Shown: one piece after another, positions 23,552-31,423 of the stretch
Position numbering within the stretch: position 1 is the stretch's first letter
How the letters are laid out: the number at the start of each line of letters is the position of its first letter
Assembly (NCBI GenBank): GCA_027055005.1
Contig: JALUNR010000026.1
Coordinates: forward strand, 1-47,220
DNA: 47,220 bases
Direction of reading: 5' to 3'
DNA from: Campylobacterales bacterium
GTDB lineage: Bacteria; Campylobacterota; Campylobacteria; Campylobacterales; QNZT01
Position numbers and translations under genes: made by a program
The notes under the pieces: model-generated
Told to the model about the DNA's origin: nothing
The model's input: only the letters and a program-made list of their open reading frames with translations
Databases searched by the model: none

Positions 23552-24689
23552 CTCTCTCAAATCCTTTATCTATCTCGTTTTTTGTTATAGTTAGTGGTGG
23601 TAAAAATCTTAGTGTATTTCTTCCAGCTTTCAAAACTAAAACCCTGTGGTTGAAGCACTCATTTATGATTTTTGTTAGAGTAGTTGCATCTTTTATCCTT
23701 AGTCCTCTCATAAGTCCTAATCCCACCTCTTTTTCTACAAAATCATATTTTAAAAAAGTTGATAGTTTTTGGCTAAAATAGTTAGTTGTTGTTCTTGTAT
23801 CCTCTTTTTCTAAGATATTTAAAACTTCCAAAGAAGCTCTCGTTACAAGATAATTTCCACCAAAAGTACTTCCGTGATCTCCTGTTTTTAAAACATCTTT
23901 TTTAGTTGTTAAAACTGCTCCTATCGGTACTCCTCCACCCAGTCCTTTTGCTAAGGTTACAATATCTGGTTTTATCTTATAAAGATTTGAAGCTAAAAAC
24001 TCTCCAGTTCTGTAAACTCCTGTTTGAACTTCATCAACTATTAAAAGTATATCTTTTTGTTTTAATAGTTTTGCTAAGTTTTGTACTCTCTCTTTATCCA
24101 GTGGTTCAACTCCTCCCTCTCCTTGAACTAGCTCTATCATGACTGCTACTGTATGTTCATCTAGCAAAGATTCTATTTTATCTATATCATCAGCATAGAC
24201 AAATCCATCTGGAAATGGACCAAAGTAGTTGTGCATAGATTCTTGTCCAGTTGCTTTTAGAGTTGATATAGTTCTTCCATGAAAAGAGTGTTTTAGAGTT
24301 ATGATTTTATATCTTTTTATTTCTCCATCAACTTCCCCATATTTTCTAGCTATCTTTATAGCCCCCTCATTTGCCTCTGCGCCACTGTTTGCAAAAAATA
24401 CTCCTGCATCAAGTTTACTTAATTCTACTATTTTTTTAGCTAGTAAAGCTTGAGGTTCTATCAGATAAAGATTTGAGATATGAAGTATATTTTTTGCTTG
24501 TTCACAAATAGCATTTGCTATTTGTTTGTTTCCATGACCTACACTTACTACTCCAATACCTGATGTAAAGTCTATATAGTCTTGTTTCTTATCATCAAAA
24601 AGAGTAGCATTTTCCCCACTTTTAAAGTTTGTATAGTTTCTTGCATAAGTATTTAGTACATAAGTCTTATCCATAGTTTCTAAGTTCAT
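23523..24689 (-). CDS. argD: acetylornithine / succinyldiaminopimelate aminotransferase
   Basis: This 388-residue class III PLP aminotransferase makes N-acetylornithine for arginine and can also aminate the succinyl-keto-pimelate intermediate of lysine synthesis. Visible features are FANSGAEANEGAIKIARKY, the PLP phosphate-binding and ring-stacking region SFHGRT, LIVDEVQTGVYRTGEF with the PLP-pairing Asp219, and the Schiff-base Lys248 in TLAKGLGGGVPIGA. The ATG follows AAGGA. It heads an overlapping set with tolC-like, midA-like and thiS genes. A link to dapD at 4114 is metabolic, not positional. Confidence 0.95.
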   Translation of the reverse strand: MNLETMDKTYVLNTYARNYTNFKSGENATLFDDKKQDYIDFTSGIGVVSVGHGNKQIANAICEQAKNILHISNLYLIEPQALLAKKIVELSKLDAGVFFANSGAEANEGAIKIARKYGEVDGEIKRYKIITLKHSFHGRTISTLKATGQESMHNYFGPFPDGFVYADDIDKIESLLDEHTVAVMIELVQGEGGVEPLDKERVQNLAKLLKQKDILLIVDEVQTGVYRTGEFLASNLYKIKPDIVTLAKGLGGGVPIGAVLTTKKDVLKTGDHGSTFGGNYLVTRASLEVLNILEKEDTRTTTNYFSQKLSTFLKYDFVEKEVGLGLMRGLRIKDATTLTKIINECFNHRVLVLKAGRNTLRFLPPLTITKNEIDKGFERVEKAFNTIS

Positions 24690-24781
24690 TTTTTTCCTTA
24701 AGCGATTTGTTGTATATTACATTATATATATTAGACCTTTAGAAAAATAGAGGTTTTTAGATTTTACAAGGTTAGAAGTTT

Positions 24782-25003
24782 ATGAAATTAAGATTTAAGC
24801 AGAATAATGAAGATAATTCTATTTGGGTGGAGCTTGAAAGTGGAGGTAAAGTTTTGAGTTTTAGTAAAGCAGATATAAATAGTTTTATCCAAAATAGAGA
24901 GGTTAATGATTTGATCTTTACAAGTGATATGACAAAAGATGAAAAGATAAATATAAAACTTATGCTGGTTAATGTAATAACTGAAATTTTGAGAGATGTT
25001 TAA
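24782..25003 (+). CDS. orphan small protein at the head of the CvfB operon
   Basis: This 73-residue protein is not recognised. It is soluble and acidic toward the C terminus, with a beta-hairpin-like start (KLRFKQNNEDNSIWVELESGG) and a helical end (EKINIKLMLVNVITEILRDV). The ATG follows GGTTAGAAGTTT. It is divergent from argD and starts a run of five tightly spaced plus-strand genes, with the next gene 3 bases downstream. Function unknown. Confidence 0.6.
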   Translation: MKLRFKQNNEDNSIWVELESGGKVLSFSKADINSFIQNREVNDLIFTSDMTKDEKINIKLMLVNVITEILRDV

Positions 25004-25006
25004 ATA

Positions 25007-25363
25007 GTGTACACAAAAAAACAGATAGAAAAATATGAAAGAGTTAAATATACAAGAGAGTTAGAGCGATTTTTAAATCGAATAGTTAGATATGTTTCTA
25101 ATAAAGGGTTTAGTAAAGATGAATTTGCTGAGTATGTAGATAAAATATTTAAGCCTTTTGAAGAAATAAAAAAGGTTATGTTAAATAGTGATTATTTTAA
25201 AGAGTTAGAAAAGTTTGTAGAATTTTGTGCAAATCTACCTTTTGGAGAGTTAGATTGTGATGAGATACAAAAAGTAATACAGCATAAGGCAAATCAACTT
25301 CAAAAAGTAAAAAGAGTAAAAAACTTTGGAAAAGCAAAGCATAAGGGTAAAAAGTTTGAATAA
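25007..25363 (+). CDS. orphan basic helical protein
   Basis: This 118-residue protein is not recognised. It begins with GTG three bases after the previous stop. It is predominantly helical and Lys-rich: the first 90 residues have regular hydrophobic spacing (YTRELERFLNRIVRYVSNK) and the tail is strongly basic (KVKRVKNFGKAKHKGKKFE), which could bind nucleic acid. Its end overlaps the CvfB start by 8 bases. The position next to an S1-domain protein hints at RNA-related work, an inference only. Confidence 0.6.
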   Translation: MYTKKQIEKYERVKYTRELERFLNRIVRYVSNKGFSKDEFAEYVDKIFKPFEEIKKVMLNSDYFKELEKFVEFCANLPFGELDCDEIQKVIQHKANQLQKVKRVKNFGKAKHKGKKFE

Positions 25364-26195
25364 AAATATAAAAGTTGGAGAGTATAATACTCTTTTGATA
25401 GATAGGGATAGTTCTCACGGATACTATCTTATAAGTGAAGATGAAAGTGATGTTTTACTTCCTAGTGTCTATGTAAAAGATGAAATGATGATAGGAAATG
25501 AGGTAAAAGTTTTTGTTTATCGTGATAGTGAAGATAGACTTATCGCTACTAGTGAGATTCCTAAACTTTGTGTTGGAGAGTTTGCTTTTTTAGAAGTAGT
25601 TGATAAGACTGATTTTGGAGTTTTTGTTGATATTGGACTTTTAAAGCATGTGTTAGTTCCTAAAAAGATGCAAAAAGGAAACTTAAAAGTAGGGCAGAGC
25701 TATCTTTTTGCTTTAAGTTTAGATATAGATAGTGATAGACTTGTTTGTGATATGCGGATACATAGGTATTTGGATAAAGAAGTTAGCCATGCAAAGCATT
25801 TGAAACAAGTGGATTTGCTAGTAATTGCTAAAACTCCTTTAGGATTTAAAGTGATAGTAAATAATACTTTTGAGGGGCTTGTTTATGAAAATGAAATCTT
25901 TTCACCTCTAAAAGTAGGGGATAGGTTAAAAGGATATGTTAAAAAAGTGAGAGATGATGGAAAACTTGATATATCTATAAATCCTATGGGAAAAAATAAA
26001 GTAGATTTAAATACTCAAAAGGTAGTAGAGATTTTAAAGGAAAATAAAGGATTTTTGTTAGTTAACTATAAATCTGATGCTGATATAATAAAAAAGTATT
26101 TTGGTATGAGTAAAAAAGCTTTTAAGGCTAGTTTGACAAATCTTTTAAATACAAATCAAATAGAACTTAAAGATGGAGGAATTTGGTTAAAATGA
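25356..26195 (+). CDS. cvfB: CvfB/YitL-family S1-domain RNA-binding protein
   Basis: This 279-residue protein has the CvfB layout: several S1-like OB domains followed by a winged helix. The first OB fold begins VGEYNTLLIDRDSSHGYYL; the second has FLEVVDKTDFGVFVDIGLLKHVLVP, an S1 signature; the third spans TFEGLVYENEIFSPLKVGDRLKGYV. The C-terminal domain IKKYFGMSKKAFKASLTNLL, ending IELKDGGIWL, is typical of the family. CvfB was defined in Staphylococcus as a virulence regulator that binds RNA. The TTG at 25356 is chosen for AAGGG upstream and because the extension from 25326 lies inside the previous gene. The stop overlaps the next ATG (ATGA). Confidence 0.9.
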   Translation: MNKNIKVGEYNTLLIDRDSSHGYYLISEDESDVLLPSVYVKDEMMIGNEVKVFVYRDSEDRLIATSEIPKLCVGEFAFLEVVDKTDFGVFVDIGLLKHVLVPKKMQKGNLKVGQSYLFALSLDIDSDRLVCDMRIHRYLDKEVSHAKHLKQVDLLVIAKTPLGFKVIVNNTFEGLVYENEIFSPLKVGDRLKGYVKKVRDDGKLDISINPMGKNKVDLNTQKVVEILKENKGFLLVNYKSDADIIKKYFGMSKKAFKASLTNLLNTNQIELKDGGIWLK

Positions 26196-26863
26196 ATAAA
26201 ATAATATACATAGTAGTTGTAGTTTTGATGGGAGTTGTAGGTTATCAAGCTTTTCAAATGAGAGAGCTTAAAAAAGAAATCGTAAAGAAACAAAATGAAC
26301 CTGAAGTTACTATACATATAGATAAGGTAGAAAATAAAACAAATCTTATACAATCGGATAAAAATAAAACTTTGGATAAAGTAGTAAAAAAAGATTTTCA
26401 AAAGATTTTCAAGGATATATTTGGGAATAAAGAAGTAAAAGAGGGAATTAATAAAAGTGTAATTGAGTTTAAAAAAGGATTAAATCAAGCTATAACTGAA
26501 CTTCAAAAGCAAGTTAAAAGTATGGATAATGACAATGGAAATATTTTTAATGATTTGATAAAAGAGCTTGGAGTTGGAGAATTTAAAACTTTTAAGGATA
26601 ATGGAGAATTTTATAGTTATACAATTGATATTGATAGTGAACACTCTCGTGTGAATATAGATGCAAAAAATGGATTTTTATATATAGATATAACTTCAAA
26701 AGATGAAAAGAAAAGTGAAAATAGTGTTATTAAAAAACAAAGCCAAAGAAGTATAGTTTTGAGTCTTCCAAAAGATGGGCTTGTTGAAAAAATAAAAAGT
26801 GAGTATAAAAATAAAAAACTTTACATAACAATACCTAAAATAAAATCTAAGATAAAAACATGA
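26192..26863 (+). CDS. membrane-anchored Hsp20/alpha-crystallin-like protein
   Basis: This 223-residue protein has one N-terminal hydrophobic helix (about residues 4-21), then a Lys-rich helical linker and a C-terminal domain from about 138 with features of small heat-shock proteins. The pattern is a paired strand FYSYTIDID, then SRVNIDAKNGFLYIDITSK, then a loop, RSIVLSLPKDG, and YKNKKLYITIPK near residues 205-216, matching the Hsp20 ending A-YKNGVL-I-IPK. Ordinary Hsp20 proteins are soluble and lack a membrane anchor. Topology suggests the domain faces the periplasm, where it could hold unfolding proteins. It overlaps CvfB and the thioredoxin-like gene by 4 bases each. Confidence 0.65.
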   Translation: MNKIIYIVVVVLMGVVGYQAFQMRELKKEIVKKQNEPEVTIHIDKVENKTNLIQSDKNKTLDKVVKKDFQKIFKDIFGNKEVKEGINKSVIEFKKGLNQAITELQKQVKSMDNDNGNIFNDLIKELGVGEFKTFKDNGEFYSYTIDIDSEHSRVNIDAKNGFLYIDITSKDEKKSENSVIKKQSQRSIVLSLPKDGLVEKIKSEYKNKKLYITIPKIKSKIKT

Positions 26864-27189
26864 TAGAAGTTAATAGTTTAGATAATGTAAAAAAACTGAT
26901 AGATAGTGAGCTTGGAGTACTACTTTACTTTTCAACTCCAACTTGCAATGTTTGTCAAGCACTAAAACCAAAGATAATAAATGAGTTTGATAAAAATTTT
27001 CCACTTATTAAAAAAGTTTTTGTGGATAGCAGTGTATCTCCAGAGATAGCAGCTAATTACAATGTCTTTTCAGTTCCTACAATGCTTCTTTTCTTGGATA
27101 AAAAAGAGTTTGCAAGAGAGGGAAGAAATGTTAGTGTCGCTTTGTTTGTGGATAGGATAAAAAGGGTGTATGAAATAATGATTAGTTAA
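26860..27189 (+). CDS. thioredoxin-like protein
   Basis: This 109-residue protein is a bare thioredoxin fold: LLYFSTPTCNVCQALKP has the redox pair Cys29-Cys32 (CNVC rather than the CGPC of thioredoxin), and FSVPT supplies the cis-proline. No signal peptide is seen, so it is probably cytoplasmic. The CNVC motif is unlike classic thioredoxins. It overlaps the Hsp20-like gene by 4 bases (ATGA), ending the operon. Its 3' end overlaps convergent yaaA by 8 bases. A disulfide reductase role is likely; the partner is unknown. Confidence 0.88.
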   Translation: MIEVNSLDNVKKLIDSELGVLLYFSTPTCNVCQALKPKIINEFDKNFPLIKKVFVDSSVSPEIAANYNVFSVPTMLLFLDKKEFAREGRNVSVALFVDRIKRVYEIMIS

Positions 27190-27913
27190 TTTCATACACA
27201 TATTCTTTTTGATTTTTTTTCTTTATTATTTCTTTTATTGTTAAACCTTTAAAATTTATATTTGCAAATTTTGCATCGGAGTCTGGTTGAACTTTTGATA
27301 ATTTTCTTGCAATAAGACCTCTATAAGCTTTTGCCCAGTGGCTTACTACTTTTCCATTTTTTAGAAACTTACAAGTTATATGCTCTTTTTTTATTGTGTA
27401 AAATTTTTCGTAGTGTTTTGCTCTAAGGTCTATAATAAACTCATCATCTAAAAACTTATCTAGCTCATTAGAAAAATTTTGTTTATAAAACTTTGCTATA
27501 TCAAAATCTCCTATTTTTGCTCCTTGTGATAGTCTATAATATGGAATTTGATCTTTTGCCAGTAATATTCCAAATAGATTTGAGAAAATGACAAGGTTGT
27601 TATCAATAAAATTCTTTGCATAAGAAGGCAGTGAAGCATAATCAAGATAATCATAAGCAATACCGTCATATTTTTGTATTGCTTTTAGAGTTTTTTCTTT
27701 GAAAATATTTATTTTTTGATTTTGGATGATTTCATGTTCTTTTTTTAGTCCAAAAAGTTTACTTAACTCGTTCAAAGTTGAATTATTTAAATAATCATTA
27801 TAGAGATTTAAAACTTTATCTCTTGGATTTTTATTGAAAAATAGAGAATTTTTATCAAATACATCTTCTCCACCTTTAATTTTTCCTTCGCTTGGTGCAA
27901 AAAGTATCTTCAT
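27182..27913 (-). CDS. yaaA: YaaA-family protein (peroxide stress response)
   Basis: This 243-residue protein belongs to the YaaA/DUF328 family. In E. coli YaaA lowers free iron and protects DNA from peroxide damage. Visible family elements are MKILFAPSEGK at the start, the AIQKYDGIAYDYLDY segment, YYRLSQGAKIG, and VVSHWAKAYRGLIARKL toward the C terminus. Length is close to the usual 250-260. It is a single gene opposed to the thioredoxin-like gene, with an 8-base tail overlap. I see no Fur or PerR box with certainty in its upstream region 27914-27990. Confidence 0.9.
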   Translation of the reverse strand: MKILFAPSEGKIKGGEDVFDKNSLFFNKNPRDKVLNLYNDYLNNSTLNELSKLFGLKKEHEIIQNQKINIFKEKTLKAIQKYDGIAYDYLDYASLPSYAKNFIDNNLVIFSNLFGILLAKDQIPYYRLSQGAKIGDFDIAKFYKQNFSNELDKFLDDEFIIDLRAKHYEKFYTIKKEHITCKFLKNGKVVSHWAKAYRGLIARKLSKVQPDSDAKFANINFKGLTIKEIIKKKNQKEYVYEIN

Positions 27914-27990
27914 AATATGCCTTTGTTTAGGGATTTAGAGAGTATAGCAAAAAAAAATATAAAATTTTTGTAAAAAAGTGACGATTTTAC

Positions 27991-28019
27991 TTGACAAATA
28001 AAAAAAAATTGTATATAAT
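27991..28019 (+). promoter_or_regulatory. consensus sigma70 promoter of the tRNA-tuf operon
   Basis: TTGACA (27991-27996), a 17-base spacer and TATAAT (28014-28019) are a perfect match to the housekeeping consensus, 32 bases before the first tRNA. The GC-rich stretch after the -10 (CACGGC) would be a stringent-control type discriminator. Confidence 0.95.
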
Positions 28020-28050
28020 CACGGCTCATTTATCGGATAACCGATTAAAA

Positions 28051-28127
<77 letters not shown>

Positions 28128-28172
28128 TTTTTTTTAATACAGTGTTTGACCAGAAATACTGGTGGAATAAAA

Positions 28173-28258
<86 letters not shown>

Positions 28259-28266
28259 CTAAATAT

Positions 28267-28343
<77 letters not shown>

Positions 28344-28456
28344 TTTGAACTGGGAGCTGTTATATCTACATAGTTAATGTTATTATTGTAGTTAGTAACA
28401 CTTCATAAAAGTTTAAATTCAGGTTAATAAAGTATTGTATTATGGTTATTAAGTCG

Positions 28457-28472
28457 TATGAGCAAAAAAATT

Positions 28473-28479
<7 letters not shown>
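28457..28479 (+). promoter_or_regulatory. leader hairpin that captures the 5' strand of tRNA-Thr(GGT)
   Basis: TATGAGCAA (28457-28465) is complementary to TTGCTCATA (28471-28479), a perfect 9-base stem with an AAAAA loop. The 3' half contains the tRNA's own 5' acceptor strand GCTCATA, so the leader TATGAGC mimics the tRNA's 3' acceptor strand and can compete with it. The 28344-28456 spacer shows nothing else clear. Confidence 0.55.
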
Positions 28480-28547
<68 letters not shown>

Positions 28548-28548
28548 G

Positions 28549-28572
28549 TAAAAGTTTTGGCCAAAACTTTTA
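28549..28572 (+). repeat. 24-base perfect palindrome in the tuf leader
   Basis: TAAAAGTTTTGG followed by its exact complement CCAAAACTTTTA starts one base after the tRNA CCA. It lacks a loop and a T tract, so it is not a typical terminator. It could be an RNase III or RNase E processing site freeing the tRNA from tuf mRNA, or a protein-binding site. Confidence 0.7.
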
Positions 28573-28611
28573 ACAAACAAGTTAAAAATAAAATTTAAAT
28601 CGGAGGATACA

Positions 28612-29811
28612 ATGGCAAAAGAAAAGTTCGAAAGAAGTAAGCCACATGTAAATATAGGTACTATTGGTCATGTTGATCATGGTAAAACAACTCTTACAGC
28701 AGCAATCTCTGCAGTTCTAGCAACTAAAGGTCTTTGTGAGCTAAAAGATTATGATGGTATTGATAATGCACCAGAAGAGAGAGAAAGAGGTATTACGATA
28801 GCTACTTCTCATATCGAGTATGAAACAGATAACAGACACTATGCTCATGTTGATTGTCCAGGGCATGCTGATTATGTTAAAAATATGATTACTGGTGCTG
28901 CACAAATGGATGGTGCTATATTAGTTGTTAGTGCGGCTGATGGACCAATGCCACAAACTAGAGAGCATATATTACTTTCAAGACAAGTTGGTGTACCTTA
29001 TATAGTAGTTTTCATGAACAAAGAAGATATGGTTGATGATGAAGAGTTACTAGAATTAGTTGAAATGGAAATCAGAGAGTTACTTTCTGAGTATGACTTC
29101 CCAGGTGATGATACTCCTGTAGTTGCAGGATCAGCTCTTAAAGCTTTAGAAGAAGCTAAAGAGGGTAAAGTTGATGCATGGGGAGAAAAAATCCTTAAAC
29201 TTATGGATGAAGTTGATGCATATATCCCAACTCCAGAAAGAGATACTGATAAAGATTTCTTGATGCCAGTTGAAGATGTTTTCTCAATCTCAGGAAGAGG
29301 AACTGTTGCAACAGGTAGAATCGAGAGAGGTGTTATCAAAGTTGGTGAAGAGGTTGAAATCGTTGGTATAAAAGACACTCAAAAAACAACTGTAACTGGT
29401 GTTGAAATGTTTAGAAAAGAGATGGAGCAAGGTGAAGCAGGTGATAACTGTGGTATACTTCTAAGAGGAACTAAAAAAGAAGATATCGAAAGAGGTATGG
29501 TTCTTTGTAAGCCAGGTTCTATAACTCCACATACTAAATTTGAGGCTGAGGTTTATGTATTAAGTAAAGATGAGGGTGGAAGACATACACCATTTTTTAA
29601 CAATTATAGACCACAATTTTATGTAAGAACAACAGATGTTACAGGTTCAATCACACTTCCAGAGGGAACTGAAATGGTTATGCCAGGTGATAATGTAAAA
29701 ATCAATGTTGAACTAATCGCACCTATCGCTATGGAAGAGGGAACTAGATTTGCTATCCGTGAGGGTGGTAGAACTGTTGGTGCTGGTGTTGTTTCTAAAA
29801 TAATAGCATAA
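28612..29811 (+). CDS. tuf: elongation factor Tu
   Basis: This 399-residue GTPase delivers aminoacyl-tRNA to the ribosome. GTP-binding motifs are GHVDHGKTTLT (G1), RGITI (G2), DCPGHADY (G3) and NKEDMVDD in place of NKCD (G4, as seen in epsilon relatives). Domains 2 and 3 follow (FSISGRGTVATGRIERG; FYVRTTDVTGSI). The ATG has CGGAGG upstream. It follows four tRNAs as in tufB of E. coli, and a hairpin follows the stop. No second copy of tuf lies in this window. Confidence 0.99.
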   Translation: MAKEKFERSKPHVNIGTIGHVDHGKTTLTAAISAVLATKGLCELKDYDGIDNAPEERERGITIATSHIEYETDNRHYAHVDCPGHADYVKNMITGAAQMDGAILVVSAADGPMPQTREHILLSRQVGVPYIVVFMNKEDMVDDEELLELVEMEIRELLSEYDFPGDDTPVVAGSALKALEEAKEGKVDAWGEKILKLMDEVDAYIPTPERDTDKDFLMPVEDVFSISGRGTVATGRIERGVIKVGEEVEIVGIKDTQKTTVTGVEMFRKEMEQGEAGDNCGILLRGTKKEDIERGMVLCKPGSITPHTKFEAEVYVLSKDEGGRHTPFFNNYRPQFYVRTTDVTGSITLPEGTEMVMPGDNVKINVELIAPIAMEEGTRFAIREGGRTVGAGVVSKIIA

Positions 29812-29816
29812 GTTAT

Positions 29817-29842
29817 AAAAGTAAGGAAATTTCCTTGCTTTT
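29817..29842 (+). terminator. terminator or attenuator between tuf and rpmG
   Basis: AAAAGTAAGGAAA (29817-29829) pairs with TTTCCTTGCTTTT (29830-29842), a 13-base inverted repeat with one G-U pair ending in TTTT. It would end most tuf transcripts and give partial read-through into rpmG. Confidence 0.65.
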
Positions 29843-29857
29843 AAAAGAGGAAAAAAT

Positions 29858-30016
29858 ATGACAGTAAAAATAGGTTTAAAATGTGAAGAGTGTGGTGATA
29901 TAAACTACTCTACAACTAAAAATAATAAGACTCATACTGAAAAAATGACTCTTAAAAAGTTTTGTAGAAGAGATAAAAAACATACTGTTCACAAAGAAAC
30001 AAAACTAAAAAGTTAG
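29858..30016 (+). CDS. rpmG: 50S ribosomal protein L33
   Basis: This 52-residue protein of the large ribosomal subunit binds near the tRNA E site. It reads MTVKIGLKCEECGDINYSTT at the start, with a zinc-ribbon half CEEC at 9-12 and a second partly degenerate half FCRRDKKH. NNKTHTEKMTLKKFC is the family core. It is short and so easily missed. AAAGAGGAAAAAAT precedes the ATG. Its place between tuf and tRNA-Trp is the conserved bacterial order. Confidence 0.95.
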   Translation: MTVKIGLKCEECGDINYSTTKNNKTHTEKMTLKKFCRRDKKHTVHKETKLKS

Positions 30017-30043
30017 GTTTTTTGAAAATCTATCTTTTTTGAG

Positions 30044-30083
30044 ACAGCTAGGAAGAAAAATCAAGTGATTTTCTTCAAGCTGT
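30044..30083 (+). promoter_or_regulatory. long hairpin between rpmG and tRNA-Trp
   Basis: ACAGCT (30044-30049) pairs with AGCTGT (30078-30083), and inside it GAAGAAAAATCA pairs with TGATTTTCTTC with one bulged base. The near-continuous stem ends 7 bases before tRNA-Trp, with no T tract, so it is a candidate processing site rather than a terminator. Confidence 0.55.
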
Positions 30084-30090
30084 TACCCAC

Positions 30091-30167
30091 AGGGCAATAG
30101 CTCCAATTGGTAGAGCGCCGGATTCCAAATCCGATGGTTGGGGGTTCGAGTCCCTCTTGCCCTGCCA
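30091..30167 (+). tRNA. tRNA-Trp (anticodon CCA)
   Basis: A 77-base cloverleaf, acceptor AGGGCAA/TTGCCCT, discriminator G, encoded CCA; anticodon loop carries CCA. It sits between rpmG and secE, the usual bacterial place. Confidence 0.97.
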
Positions 30168-30183
30168 CTAAATAGGAAGAAAT

Positions 30184-30363
30184 ATGAGTAAGTTACTTGA
30201 GAGTGTAAAAGATGCGAAGATAGAGATAAGAAAGGTTATTTTTCCGACTCGTGATCAAGTTAGAAATGCCTTTATATCTGTAATAATTGTTGTAACTGTT
30301 GTATCACTATTTTTAGCTTTAATAGATGGGATAATGTCTTTATCATTATCTAATATTTTATAA
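30184..30363 (+). CDS. secE: preprotein translocase subunit SecE, short form
   Basis: This 59-residue inner-membrane protein clamps SecY in the SecYEG channel. It has one transmembrane helix (residues about 30-50, ISVIIVVTVVSLFLALID) preceded by the amphipathic helix LLESVKDAKIEIRKVIFPTR, where KVIFPT is the family's KV-WPT motif with Phe for Trp. It is the minimal single-helix form, without the two extra helices of E. coli SecE. Too short for most ORF cut-offs. It follows tRNA-Trp by 16 bases and precedes nusG by 12. Confidence 0.95.
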   Translation: MSKLLESVKDAKIEIRKVIFPTRDQVRNAFISVIIVVTVVSLFLALIDGIMSLSLSNIL

Positions 30364-30375
30364 TTAGGTTGAATA

Positions 30376-30909
30376 ATGTCTGATTTTAAATGGTATGCAA
30401 TTCAAACTTATGCTGGAAGTGAAATGAGTGTAAAAAATGCAATTGAAAACATTTTTGCACAACTTGGAGAAGAAGATAAACTTCAAGAGATAATAGTTCC
30501 AACAGAAGATGTTATTGAAGTTAAAAATGGTGAGAAGAAAATAAGCCAAAGATGTCTGTATTCTGGATATGTATTTGCAAATCTAGTACTTGATATGAAT
30601 ATCTGGCATAAAATTCAATCTCTTCCAAAAGTAAGTAGATTTATTGGTGAGAGTAAAAAACCTACTCCATTATCTGATAAGGATATTACACTTATTTTGG
30701 AGAAAGCTCAAAACAAAGCAGCTCCAAAACCAAAAATATCTTTTGATGTTGGTGAGAGTGTTAGGATAACTGATGGTCCATTTTCAAACTTTACAGGTGT
30801 TGTAGAGGAATATGATATGGTTCATGGGACTTTAAAACTAAATGTTTCTATTTTTGGAAGAAGTACACCAGTTGAGATTACATATTCTCAAGTAGAAAAA
30901 ATAATATAA
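30376..30909 (+). CDS. nusG: transcription elongation/antitermination factor NusG
   Basis: This 177-residue protein links RNA polymerase to Rho and to ribosomes. The N-terminal NGN domain starts WYAIQTYAGSEMSVKNAIEN and contains CLYSGYVFANL. The C-terminal KOW domain (about residue 125 on) reads VGESVRITDGPFSNFTGVVE and ends VEITYSQVEKI. Length is normal. The gene order secE-nusG-rplK is conserved. Confidence 0.98.
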   Translation: MSDFKWYAIQTYAGSEMSVKNAIENIFAQLGEEDKLQEIIVPTEDVIEVKNGEKKISQRCLYSGYVFANLVLDMNIWHKIQSLPKVSRFIGESKKPTPLSDKDITLILEKAQNKAAPKPKISFDVGESVRITDGPFSNFTGVVEEYDMVHGTLKLNVSIFGRSTPVEITYSQVEKII

Positions 30910-30926
30910 ATTAAAGAGGAAAAGAT

Positions 30927-31352
30927 ATGGCGAAAAAAGTAACAGGTCAAATAAAACTGCAAATTCCTGCAGGAGCCGCAAATCCATCACCTCCAGTTGG
31001 TCCAGCACTTGGTCAACAAGGTGTAAATATCATGGAGTTTTGTAAAGCATTCAATGAAAAAACAAAAGCAATGGCTGGATTTAATATCCCAGTTATCATA
31101 ACAGTTTATGCAGATAGAAGTTTTACATTTATCACTAAACAACCACCTGCATCTGATTTGATCAAAAAAGCAGCGGGAATCAAAAAAGGTAGTGATAATC
31201 CACTAAAAAATAAAATTGCAAAATTAACTAAAGAGCAAGTTTTAGAAATAGTTGAGAAAAAAATAGAAGATTTAAATACAAATGATAAAGAACAAGCAGC
31301 TAAAATTATAGCTGGTAGTGCAAGAAGCATGGGTGTTGAAGTAGAGGGGTAA
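30927..31352 (+). CDS. rplK: 50S ribosomal protein L11
   Basis: This 141-residue protein forms the GTPase-associated centre with L10 and L7/L12 and binds 23S rRNA. The N-terminal domain has KLQIPAGAANPSPPVGPALG, the thiostrepton-site proline region; the C-terminal RNA-binding domain ends KIIAGSARSMGVEVEG, a family signature. AAAGAGGAAAAG precedes the ATG. It is 17 bases after nusG. Confidence 0.99.
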   Translation: MAKKVTGQIKLQIPAGAANPSPPVGPALGQQGVNIMEFCKAFNEKTKAMAGFNIPVIITVYADRSFTFITKQPPASDLIKKAAGIKKGSDNPLKNKIAKLTKEQVLEIVEKKIEDLNTNDKEQAAKIIAGSARSMGVEVEG

Positions 31353-31381
31353 ACCCTTTATTTTATTTATAAAAAACCATA

Positions 31382-31399
31382 ACCACGGGTTAAAGTGGT
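31382..31399 (+). promoter_or_regulatory. hairpin between rplK and rplA
   Basis: ACCAC (31382-31386) pairs with GTGGT (31395-31399) around a GGGTTAAA loop, 25 bases before rplA. In other bacteria L1 represses its own operon from a site that mimics rRNA. Whether this is the L1 site cannot be told. Confidence 0.35.
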
Positions 31400-31423
31400 A
31401 GCAAAAAAAAGCGGAGAGAATTT

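Noticed and set aside
30364..30549. Antisense frame over nusG
   Set aside because: It is a shadow of nusG, whose own reading is certain.
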